NCBI GenBank assembly: GCA_017409845.1
Contig: JAFQRY010000014.1
Span: forward strand, 62,001-126,000
Direction: 5' to 3'
Origin: Clostridia bacterium
Lineage (GTDB): Bacteria > Bacillota > Clostridia > Oscillospirales > Acutalibacteraceae
Length of the DNA: 64,000 nt
Below, in pieces: positions 44,554 to 52,578 of the stretch (within the stretch, counting starts at the first letter, position 1; each line of letters opens with the position of its first letter). Both the position numbers and the translations under genes were made by a program. The notes beneath the pieces are model-generated. The model was not told the origin of the DNA, made no database searches, and saw only the letters and a list, made by a program, of their open reading frames with translations.

Positions 44554-44559
44554 TATAAT
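44554..44559 (+). promoter_or_regulatory. -10 box of the ABC transporter operon
   Basis: TATAAT, 31 bases before the ATPase start. The hexamer 17 bases upstream (ACGATT) is a poor -35; TTGTCA at 44526 is at 22-bp spacing. A weak -35 under an operator is the usual arrangement for an activated promoter. Confidence 0.65.
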
Positions 44560-44590
44560 GAACTCATCAAAGATGCAAAGGAGCAATTTT

Positions 44591-45274
44591 ATGAATATCA
44601 TCGAATGTGTAGATTTAAGAAAAGAATACTTAAGCGGAGAAAATATTGTTAATGCAGTTGACGGAATAACCGTTGCTTTTGAGCAGGGTGAATTCTGTGC
44701 GATAACGGGACCGAGCGGCTCGGGCAAATCAACACTTCTTCATGTTCTGAGCAGCCTTGAAAATCCCACAAGCGGAGATGTAATCTATAACGGCAAAAAG
44801 CTTTCGGGTTATAACGATAACCAGCTTTCCGTTCTTCGCCGCAGACGTTTCGGATTTGTATTTCAGGCATATAATCTTGTTCAGGAACTTACGGGATATG
44901 AAAACATAGTTCTGCCCGTTATGCTTGATAAGAAAAAGGTTGACGAAGCTTATATAAACAAAGTTATTGATGTTCTCGGAATCGGAGACAGACTTGAACA
45001 TTTGCCGTCGGCACTTTCAGGCGGTCAGCAGCAGAGAATCGCCATTGCCCGTGCACTTGCCAATAAGCCGTCAATCCTTTTTGCCGATGAACCTACGGGT
45101 AATCTTGACGGCAAAAGCGGGCGTGAGGTCCTCTCTCTTCTCAAATATGTCAGCAAGGAATTCGGAATCACGCTTATTCTTGTTACCCACGATCTCAATG
45201 TTGCAGAGCAGGCAGAAAGAATCATCTCAATTGAAGACGGTAAAATTGTAAGAGATACAAAAAGCAGTATTTAA
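44591..45274 (+). CDS. ABC transporter ATP-binding protein (MacB/LolD type)
   Basis: A 227-residue ATPase that powers the FtsX-type permeases downstream. Walker A GPSGSGKST (near residue 38), Q-loop FVFQAYNL, signature LSGGQQQRIAIARAL, Walker B ILFADEPTGNLD and H-loop LVTHD are all intact. ATG 44591 (MNIIECVDLRKEY) has AAAGGAG seven bases upstream; earlier in-frame ATGs lack RBSs and overlap the promoter. It is the first gene of a four-gene operon and lies under the operator shared with the two-component genes. Confidence 0.96.
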   Translation: MNIIECVDLRKEYLSGENIVNAVDGITVAFEQGEFCAITGPSGSGKSTLLHVLSSLENPTSGDVIYNGKKLSGYNDNQLSVLRRRRFGFVFQAYNLVQELTGYENIVLPVMLDKKKVDEAYINKVIDVLGIGDRLEHLPSALSGGQQQRIAIARALANKPSILFADEPTGNLDGKSGREVLSLLKYVSKEFGITLILVTHDLNVAEQAERIISIEDGKIVRDTKSSI

Positions 45275-45288
45275 TATTCAAAATATCA

Positions 45289-45360
45289 GTGGGGCGGCTT
45301 GCCCTCAAGCCGCCGTAAAATTCATGTAAATTTCGGTGGGATGCAGGCATCCCGCCCTAC
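45289..45360. repeat. fold-back palindromic element in the ABC operon
   Basis: A 72-bp element with imperfect ends (GTGGGGCGG / CCGCCCTAC) and two internal hairpins: GGCGGCTTG-CCCT-CAAGCCGCC (45293-45314, perfect) and GGTGGGATGC-AG-GCATCCCGCC (45335-45356, one wobble). It is much richer in GC than its surroundings and fills the gap between ATPase and first permease. It looks like a REP- or MITE-type dispersed repeat; no second copy is in this window. Confidence 0.65.
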
Positions 45361-45390
45361 ATAGATGTGTTTCAAAAGAGGGGATAAAAG

Positions 45391-48165
45391 ATGAAACAGA
45401 AAAAATTAACGGTAAATAAATTGGCTTTCGGTAACCTCAAAGCAAGAAAAAAGCAATATACTTTAATGATTATCGGCATTGTTCTTGCAATGATTTTTTC
45501 ATCGGGGGTTATGTTTTTTATTTTCTGCCTGAGCTCGTCAATTCAGGAGCTTAACGATAAAAAAATCGGCAGGCAGGATGCCATACTTAATGCTTCTCAG
45601 AATTATGATATGGATTATCTGTTTGAAAGCAAAACTGTCAAAGATCACGGCTTTGCATATATTATCGGCTACGGCTACACCGATGAAAAGTCGCCCGAGC
45701 AGGGAACTTCGGTTGCAAGGCTTGATGATAAAGCGGAAGAAATATCCTATATCAAAGCAAAAGAAGGCAGAATGCCTGAGAAAAAAGGCGAAATCGCAAT
45801 TGAATACGATGCACTCAACAGACTCGGTCTTTTTTACTCTGAAATCGGTGACAAAATAACCCTTAAATTCAGAATTGCCGACGGTGAAAACTATCTTTAC
45901 GAAGAAACAGAAAAAACCTATACACTGGTCGGAAAACTGTGGGATAAAAGACCTAATATCGAATACAACTACGGCGACAGAAGCTTTTATCCCTCCGCCG
46001 TTGTCAGTAGTGAAGAAACTGTTGACCTCGGTGGAAAAGAAAACATTCTTTGTTTTCTTACCATAAAAAATGCAAATCTTCCGCTCGACAGTTTTATGGA
46101 AGCAGCAAAAAATGCAGGCATTGAAGTTGATGGAAATTTTGATAACTATAACTGTATCCTTACAACTTCAAACCGTTGGTATTTCAGCGAAAAACATGAT
46201 ATTCAGTCATCAATTATTTTAGCGATTATTCTTTCTGTTGTACTTATGATTGCTTCGTGCACCGGAATTGTTAACGCATTCAATACAAATCTTCTTGAAA
46301 GAAAAAAGCAGATAGGCATGCTTCGTGCCGTAGGTGCAACAAAACGGCAGATTATTAAAATTTTCGGAAGAGAAGCTTTCCTGATTGCTGCCGTAACAAC
46401 ACCCGTAAGCCTTGCGGTTTCATATTTTTCGGTTAAATCAATTATCGGTGCAATGGGCGATAATTTTGTGTTTATCCCCGAATGGTGGGTTCTTATTGTG
46501 TGCGGATTATTCGGTGTTGTCTGCGTTATGGCGGCGGCTTTTATTCCGCTTTATATTGCTTCAAGAGTTTCTCCCATGCAGGCAATACGCAACACCGAAC
46601 TGATGCGTAAGGTGAAAAACAAACGTATCCGTTCAAAAAAGGAATTCAATGCCCCTAAGCTTATCGCAAAAAGAAATCTTGTTTTTTACAGAAAGAAGCA
46701 AGCGGCAGTCAGCGTTATTCTTATCGCAACCATTGTTTTCACAAGCCTCGGTTTTTCACTTCTCTCATATACGTTGAAATATGATATGGGGCCGCATCAG
46801 CCGGGTGATTATCACATTCAGAACCAGACGGGTTATTCCCGTTCCGTTAATATCCGTTCAAGCAAGGGCTTCAGCGAAAACGACAGACAGGAAATTCTTT
46901 CTCATCTTTATGTTTCAGATATAGTCGGAAGAAAAGAAGCGTATGTCCATATTCTTACAGATGAATACACGGATTATATGCGTGTTGTAGATTATACAGA
47001 TTCTATAAGATTTGAAACTGACGGAGGTATGTTCAACCGCAGCTTTGAAGAATATCTGAATGTATACGGTAAAACCGAATATGAGTTTTACTCAAATATC
47101 CGCAAAGAGCTCGGATACAGTGAGCATCTTTTTCCTGCAGAAATCAGTTCGTTTGAGCTCAGCGATTTTCTGCAAGGTATGGAAAATGCTGTCTATGAGG
47201 GCGAAATCAATATTGATAAACTGAATTCCGGTGAGGAAATTGTTCTGTATGCACCTGAAAGACTCGGTTTTCACAGAGGTGATGATACATACGGCACGCT
47301 TGATATGGATAAATACGAAAGCGGTGAAGTGTTAATACACGGACTTGAAGATGAAGATATAAAAGCAACCGCTGAGCGTGATTATAAGGTCGGCGATACA
47401 ATAAAAATCAGCACTCTTATAAGTAACACTTACCCTGAGGATGATAACCATCTGCCGAAAGACACAGAAAGATATGACCGCGAAGTTAAAATTGCCGCAA
47501 TTATTACGGATTATTCTGACGGAAGCGGCGGCTTTTTCAGAGGAGATTATCTTGATTTGGTAACAACGCTTGAAGGCTTTGATAAAATCGTTCCCGATTA
47601 CCGTTACTGGTCATTTGATGTCAACCTTAATGCAGAGTGCACTCCTGAGATTGACGAGGAAATGACGGCATTTCTGAAAAGCTTCAATGCGGGAAATGAC
47701 GGCAGCGGATATTTTCATTCGAAGTTTGCAACCAATAAAGAAAATCGCAAAACCGTTGCAGGTGTTCTTGTTGCGATTCTTTCAATTGCAATTCTTTTCT
47801 TCTGCATTTGTGCAAGCGTAATCAATAATCAGCTTACCGCACAAATCAGAGAAAACAAGCGTGAAATCGGAACTCTGCGTGCGGTAGGTGCAAGTGCAAG
47901 AGAGCTTACGCAATCTTATTTCAGAGAGCTCCTTTCGATGTTCGGCTGGGGATGCGGTGCAGGCTTCGGCCTGTATACGGTAATATGGTTTGTTATGTAT
48001 CTTGTTGATAAATATATCGACTTTGGTTCAAGATATTATCCTTATCAGATATGGGAAGCAATCCTGATATGTCTTCTGCTTCTTGCAATCTGCTTTATAA
48101 ATCTTTATTCCAAGGTCAAAAAGCAGATGAAATACAGCATTGTTGAAAATATCAGGGAGCTGTAA
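45391..48165 (+). CDS. ABC permease, double FtsX type (first of two)
   Basis: A 924-residue permease built as two four-helix FtsX-type halves. Helix 1 (about 22-45), first external domain (about 46-270), helices 2-4 with LERKKQIGMLRAVGATKRQIIKIF between; then helix 5 (about 440-460), second external domain (about 465-785), helices 6-8 with RENKREIGTLRAVGASARELTQSY. The C terminus is YSIVENIREL. The N terminus (KLTVNKLAFGNLKARKKQY) is nearly the same as in the next gene, so the two arose by tandem duplication. Likely moves or senses peptides, lipids or antibiotics rather than small solutes. AGAGGGG precedes ATG 45391. Confidence 0.92.
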   Translation: MKQKKLTVNKLAFGNLKARKKQYTLMIIGIVLAMIFSSGVMFFIFCLSSSIQELNDKKIGRQDAILNASQNYDMDYLFESKTVKDHGFAYIIGYGYTDEKSPEQGTSVARLDDKAEEISYIKAKEGRMPEKKGEIAIEYDALNRLGLFYSEIGDKITLKFRIADGENYLYEETEKTYTLVGKLWDKRPNIEYNYGDRSFYPSAVVSSEETVDLGGKENILCFLTIKNANLPLDSFMEAAKNAGIEVDGNFDNYNCILTTSNRWYFSEKHDIQSSIILAIILSVVLMIASCTGIVNAFNTNLLERKKQIGMLRAVGATKRQIIKIFGREAFLIAAVTTPVSLAVSYFSVKSIIGAMGDNFVFIPEWWVLIVCGLFGVVCVMAAAFIPLYIASRVSPMQAIRNTELMRKVKNKRIRSKKEFNAPKLIAKRNLVFYRKKQAAVSVILIATIVFTSLGFSLLSYTLKYDMGPHQPGDYHIQNQTGYSRSVNIRSSKGFSENDRQEILSHLYVSDIVGRKEAYVHILTDEYTDYMRVVDYTDSIRFETDGGMFNRSFEEYLNVYGKTEYEFYSNIRKELGYSEHLFPAEISSFELSDFLQGMENAVYEGEINIDKLNSGEEIVLYAPERLGFHRGDDTYGTLDMDKYESGEVLIHGLEDEDIKATAERDYKVGDTIKISTLISNTYPEDDNHLPKDTERYDREVKIAAIITDYSDGSGGFFRGDYLDLVTTLEGFDKIVPDYRYWSFDVNLNAECTPEIDEEMTAFLKSFNAGNDGSGYFHSKFATNKENRKTVAGVLVAILSIAILFFCICASVINNQLTAQIRENKREIGTLRAVGASARELTQSYFRELLSMFGWGCGAGFGLYTVIWFVMYLVDKYIDFGSRYYPYQIWEAILICLLLLAICFINLYSKVKKQMKYSIVENIREL

Positions 48166-48167
48166 AT

Positions 48168-48277
48168 GAGCCTTCCCCTTGAGGGGAAGGTGGCGGCGAA
48201 GCCGTCGGATGAGGTGTGAAAAATAAACCTGCCACCTCATCAGTCACTTCGTGACAGCTTCTCCTCAAGGAGAAGCC
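48168..48277. repeat. MITE-like fold-back element between the two permease genes
   Basis: About 110 bp starting GCCTTCCCCTTGAGGGGAAGG and ending CTTCTCCTCAAGGAGAAGCC, with inner arms GATGAGGTG / CACCTCATC and small hairpins GGCGGCGAAGCCGTC and GTCACTTCGTGAC. From memory, sequences of this design recur in many gut Clostridia genomes. It begins within three bases of the upstream stop and ends about 20 bases before the downstream start; the RBS GGAGGAC is outside it. It carries no gene. Confidence 0.75.
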
Positions 48278-48298
48278 GTTTAACGAAAGGAGGACAAA

Positions 48299-51160
48299 AT
48301 GAAACGAAAAAAACTGACGATCAATAAACTTGCTTTCGGCAATCTGAAAGCAAGAAAAAAGCAATATTCATTGATGATTATCGGCATTATTCTTGCAATG
48401 GTTTTTACAAGTGCTGCAATGTTTTTTGCAGTATGCAATGAGGATTCAAGACAAGAAAGAAAATGGATTTCTGTCGGAAGGCAGGATTTCATTCTCAAAA
48501 AATGCGACGGCTTTGACCTTGAGAGCTTCAAACAGGATGGATCTGTTATTGACTACGCAACCTTCGAGGTTATTGCCTACGGTTATTCGCCAGATGACGA
48601 TTTTGATGACGGCATGGGCATTGCCGTTCACAATGAAAAATCAAGAGAGCTTTCGTATTTTTATTTTCTTGACGGCAGATATCCCGAAACGGAAAACGAG
48701 ATTGCAATCGAGAGTGATGCACTTTTCCGGATGAATTTATATGATGCTGAAATCGGCGATGAAATAACTCTCAATCTCCGTGCGGCAGACGGCGACGGAT
48801 TTCTTGAAAAAGAAACTCAGAAAACATACACCCTTGTCGGTATTCTCAAAGACAGAAGATATACCTATGAAGAAGGATATATGCTGAATTTCAATGATGA
48901 ATGTCCCGAATATCCCGCCGCAATTGTATATGACGGTGCTCAGGTGGAAATCGGCGGCAGACCTGCAATAATCGGGCTTGTTGATTTTAACTATGACGGC
49001 AAAACAAGCAACGAAAAATTTTATGACAGCTACAAGGAATATCTCAGGCAAAGCGGTGCAAAGCCATATCAGTCAAAGATACTTTCAAACGTAAATCCGG
49101 TTGATTATGATAATTATGTTGATGACGGTTATATTATCTACACCTCGGGTGAACATATTATGAATGACTGGGCTCTGGCTGACATGAAGCAGATAACCGA
49201 CCTCGGCACGGTGCTTGCCGCCGTGCTTGCGGTTGCATCGTGCTTCGGCGTTATCAATGCATTCAACACCAATCTTCAGGAGAGAAGAAAGCAAATCGGA
49301 ATGCTCCGTGCTGTCGGTGCAACAAAGCGGCAGATTATCACCGTTTTCGGCAGAGAGGCACTGTTGATAAGCCTTGTCTGTGCACCGCTCAGCGTTGCCC
49401 TCGGCTATTTTACAGTCCGGATTTTCTCGTATTTAATGGGTGAAATTTATATTTTCAATCCCGAGTGGTATGTTGTAATCGGTATCGGGATTCTCGGAAT
49501 TTGCTTTGTTATGGCGGCAGCACTCGTTCCTCTTTTTTATGCTGCAAGAGTAACACCCATGCAGGCTATCAGAAATACCGAGCTTGGCAGGAAAATGAAA
49601 AACAAAAAAATAAAGTCCGTAAAAGACTTTAACTCGCAAAAGCTCATTGCAAAAAGAAGCCTTGTTTTCCACCGCTTCAGGCAGGTGAGTGTGAGCCTTA
49701 TTCTGATTGCAACAATCATTGTCAGCTGCTTCTGCGTTTCGCTTCTTGAATATTACACAGAAAAAACTGAAGATGAATATGACTACAGAGTTCATTCATT
49801 CGGCTCTCCCGAATATGCTTTTGCAAACTTCTTTTATGATTTTGATTCTATGCTGAAAGAAAACGATGTTGATGATATTTCGTCAAACCGTCATGTTGTA
49901 AACGCAACGGGAAGGCTTGAATATGCGGTCAACTGGCTTGCTGACGGAGAATATCCCGGATTCCTCAAGCTTGCCGAATTTAACAGAGCCGTAAACTACG
50001 ATAAATATGAACACGGTTTCGGCGAGGGTGAAAATCTTAAACCCGAGGAAATTGTTGAATACTATGAAAACGGACCTGAGTATTCTGAGGAATACCTTGA
50101 ATTCAGAGAAGCTGTGGATTATGAGGCTGAGCCTTTTGCAGCAAAAATTCAGACTGACAGCGAAAAAAACATACTTTCTCTCGAAAAATATATTCTTGAC
50201 GGCGAAATTGATATCGGCAAGCTTGATTCGGGCGAAGAAGTTATTCTTGTTGTGCCTGAAGAAATAGCTTACAGTATAAAATATAACTCCGACGGCTCAT
50301 ATGCAAGCTACGGTCATGATTATATCACCGACGGATATTATGCAAACTACAGGTCGGGATACACCGAAATTCTTCGTGAAAAAATGCCGTTCAAAGCAGG
50401 CGAAAACATAAAATTGAGTATGCTGTTTAATTATGATAAAAAAGAAAACAAAATTCTTGAACACGAAAAAGCCTATGACTATGAATATGAAAGAAACGAC
50501 AGGGAAGTGAAAATCGGTGCAATCATTTCAAAGTATCCGTTCAGCGGTTTCTGGAACAGATTGCCTATGTTCTTAACCACAAATCAGGGCGTATCGGAAT
50601 TCGGCTGTCCGCTTCGCTATGAATTTATTGACATAAATACAGTTGATGAAATGACACCTGAAATCGAAGAAGAAATTGAAGCTTTCTTCCGTGCGGCTGA
50701 GTATGAATTTGATTCAAATTACCGTATGCAGGAGCTTAAGAAAACTGAAATGAAAACTCTTGTTGCAGGTATTTCATCAATAATTCTTCTTCTTTTCTGT
50801 ATTGCGGCAAGCCTTGTCAACAATGCACTGACATCAAAAATCCGTGAAAGTAAGCGTGAAATCGGAACCCTGCGTGCAGTTGGTGCAAGTGCAAAAGAAC
50901 TGACCATGATATATATTCATCAGCTTCTTTCAATGTTCGGAATGGGATGCGGTCTTGGCTTCGGATTTTATACGGTTGTATTTTTCTCTGCAAAGCTTAT
51001 ATGTAAATACGGTGTTCATATTATGTTCCCGTTTGAATTCCGTGTTATTACAGCTGCTGCAATATGCCTTGTGTTATTTGCGATTTGCTCACTCAATCTT
51101 TATTCAAAAATCAAAAAGCAGATGAAGTACAGTATAGTTGAAAATATCAGGGAGTTATAA
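48299..51160 (+). CDS. ABC permease, double FtsX type (second of two)
   Basis: A 953-residue paralogue of the preceding permease with the same eight-helix, two-external-domain plan: LQERRKQIGMLRAVGATKRQI in the first half, RESKREIGTLRAVGASAKELTM in the second, and the same C-terminal YSIVENIREL. The membrane parts are close to the neighbour while the external domains have diverged strongly (this one is richer in Tyr, Glu and Asp), as expected if the pair forms a heterodimer with ligand-specific external surfaces. AAAGGAGG precedes ATG 48299. Only five bases separate it from the following anchored protein. Confidence 0.92.
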   Translation: MKRKKLTINKLAFGNLKARKKQYSLMIIGIILAMVFTSAAMFFAVCNEDSRQERKWISVGRQDFILKKCDGFDLESFKQDGSVIDYATFEVIAYGYSPDDDFDDGMGIAVHNEKSRELSYFYFLDGRYPETENEIAIESDALFRMNLYDAEIGDEITLNLRAADGDGFLEKETQKTYTLVGILKDRRYTYEEGYMLNFNDECPEYPAAIVYDGAQVEIGGRPAIIGLVDFNYDGKTSNEKFYDSYKEYLRQSGAKPYQSKILSNVNPVDYDNYVDDGYIIYTSGEHIMNDWALADMKQITDLGTVLAAVLAVASCFGVINAFNTNLQERRKQIGMLRAVGATKRQIITVFGREALLISLVCAPLSVALGYFTVRIFSYLMGEIYIFNPEWYVVIGIGILGICFVMAAALVPLFYAARVTPMQAIRNTELGRKMKNKKIKSVKDFNSQKLIAKRSLVFHRFRQVSVSLILIATIIVSCFCVSLLEYYTEKTEDEYDYRVHSFGSPEYAFANFFYDFDSMLKENDVDDISSNRHVVNATGRLEYAVNWLADGEYPGFLKLAEFNRAVNYDKYEHGFGEGENLKPEEIVEYYENGPEYSEEYLEFREAVDYEAEPFAAKIQTDSEKNILSLEKYILDGEIDIGKLDSGEEVILVVPEEIAYSIKYNSDGSYASYGHDYITDGYYANYRSGYTEILREKMPFKAGENIKLSMLFNYDKKENKILEHEKAYDYEYERNDREVKIGAIISKYPFSGFWNRLPMFLTTNQGVSEFGCPLRYEFIDINTVDEMTPEIEEEIEAFFRAAEYEFDSNYRMQELKKTEMKTLVAGISSIILLLFCIAASLVNNALTSKIRESKREIGTLRAVGASAKELTMIYIHQLLSMFGMGCGLGFGFYTVVFFSAKLICKYGVHIMFPFEFRVITAAAICLVLFAICSLNLYSKIKKQMKYSIVENIREL

Positions 51161-51165
51161 TATCT

Positions 51166-52461
51166 ATGAAAAAATATATATTGTTTATATTATGTGTTTT
51201 TCTTTGCCTTGCACCTTTAACCACGGCTTTTGCCGAGGAAACGCCCTCACAGCCTAAGGTCATGGTTACGGATTATAAAACCGACGGAGAACTCAAAGCA
51301 GGTAATACGGCGAAAATATCAATCACACTCACAAACAAAAGCAAAACCGATTATGTTGAAAATATGAAGCTGACATTCTCGGATCCGAGCGGCGATATTG
51401 TTCCCGTCAGTGTTGCTTCAGGCTTTGTTGACAAACTCGGAGCAAAAAAATCCGTCACATGGGATATTGATATCAGTGTTTCGGAATCGGCAAAAGACGG
51501 TAACCATGCCGTTAACATAATGTGCGAATTTGAAAGCAAATCCGGAGGAGGGTCATCATCAGATGTAATTAATCTTGATGTAATCGGTAAAAAAGAAACC
51601 GAAACCGCTGCCATACCTCAGGATACCTCTCAGCCCCGTCTTATGGTTACGGATTATACAGTTGAAAACGGCAGTATCATTCCGGGTGAAAGCAGAAATG
51701 TGAGCATTACAATCAAAAACACAAGTCCTTCAAAGGCAGTAAGCAACATAAAGCTTTCTCTTGCCGATGAAAGCGGTGAACTCAAAACGGACGGTATGGG
51801 CACCGCTTATGTCAAGAGCATTTCAGCAAACGGCATTTATGTGTGGACTGTCGGACTGACTGCCGTTCACACGGCAAAAACAGGTGAGCATCCGCTGACT
51901 CTTTCAATGGAATATGAGGACTCAAATCATACCGGTTATACCGCAAGCGATGTAATCAGGGTCAGCGTAAGGCAAAGCGTTATGCTGAAATATGATTCTG
52001 CAAGACTCCCGTCAAAATCAATTCAGGGCGAAACCGTAACCGTCAGCATAAATCTTATGAATACGGGCAAAAGCACAATTCATAATGCAATGATTGATGT
52101 TGATGTCAAAGGGCTTGACAGCGGCGGCACGGTGCTTGTCGGCGAAATCACCCAGGGAGAAAGCAAGGCGGGAAATGTAAATCTGCGTGTGAGCAACGAA
52201 ATTCTCGGCAAGGTTGAAGGTAAAATAACAATCAGTTATGAAGATGATTTCGGCGGTGCCTACACCGAAACAGTCGACGTTTCAACCGTTATTGAAGAAA
52301 AAGTTATCAAAGCCGATAGCGAAGAAGAGGAAGAAAAGAAAAATCCTCTGTGGTGGCTGTTTATGCTTGTCGGAGCAATCATCGGTGGAGCACTCGGCTT
52401 CGGAATACCGTATGCAATCCGATCTGACAAGCAGCGAAAAGAGGATGAAAAGAGGCTCTGA
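51166..52461 (+). CDS. exported Ig-repeat protein with C-terminal membrane anchor
   Basis: A 431-residue protein with a signal peptide (about 1-23), three Ig-like repeats of roughly 110 residues (starting near MVTDYKTDGELKAGN, LMVTDYTVENGSIIPG and MLKYDSARLPSKSIQG), a charged Glu-rich stretch (EKVIKADSEEEEEKKN), one transmembrane helix (about 393-415, WWLFMLVGAIIGGALGFGIPYAI) and a basic tail. The repeats resemble COG1361/CARDB-type domains seen in exported proteins next to MacB-type transporters. Close coupling to the second permease (five-base gap) suggests an external partner of the transporter. Specific function unknown. Confidence 0.82.
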   Translation: MKKYILFILCVFLCLAPLTTAFAEETPSQPKVMVTDYKTDGELKAGNTAKISITLTNKSKTDYVENMKLTFSDPSGDIVPVSVASGFVDKLGAKKSVTWDIDISVSESAKDGNHAVNIMCEFESKSGGGSSSDVINLDVIGKKETETAAIPQDTSQPRLMVTDYTVENGSIIPGESRNVSITIKNTSPSKAVSNIKLSLADESGELKTDGMGTAYVKSISANGIYVWTVGLTAVHTAKTGEHPLTLSMEYEDSNHTGYTASDVIRVSVRQSVMLKYDSARLPSKSIQGETVTVSINLMNTGKSTIHNAMIDVDVKGLDSGGTVLVGEITQGESKAGNVNLRVSNEILGKVEGKITISYEDDFGGAYTETVDVSTVIEEKVIKADSEEEEEKKNPLWWLFMLVGAIIGGALGFGIPYAIRSDKQRKEDEKRL

Positions 52462-52513
52462 TTAATCCTCTGTGATATTTTGCAGACTTATCCCTCCTTG
52501 AAACAACCTCATG

Positions 52514-52542
52514 TTGCAATATTTATATATTTGTGATATAAT
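52514..52542 (+). promoter_or_regulatory. sigma-A promoter of the GH3-GDPD unit
   Basis: TTGCAA (52514-52519), 17-bp spacer, TATAAT (52537-52542), extended by TGA. About 37 bases before the GH3 start. Confidence 0.8.
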
Positions 52543-52578
52543 ATTGACAAATTAAGGTTGATTCAAGGAGGGAATGCT

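Noticed and set aside
48152-48364. 70-codon minus-strand frame over the MITE-like element
   Set aside because: It arises from the palindromic repeat sequence; no RBS or recognisable protein feature.
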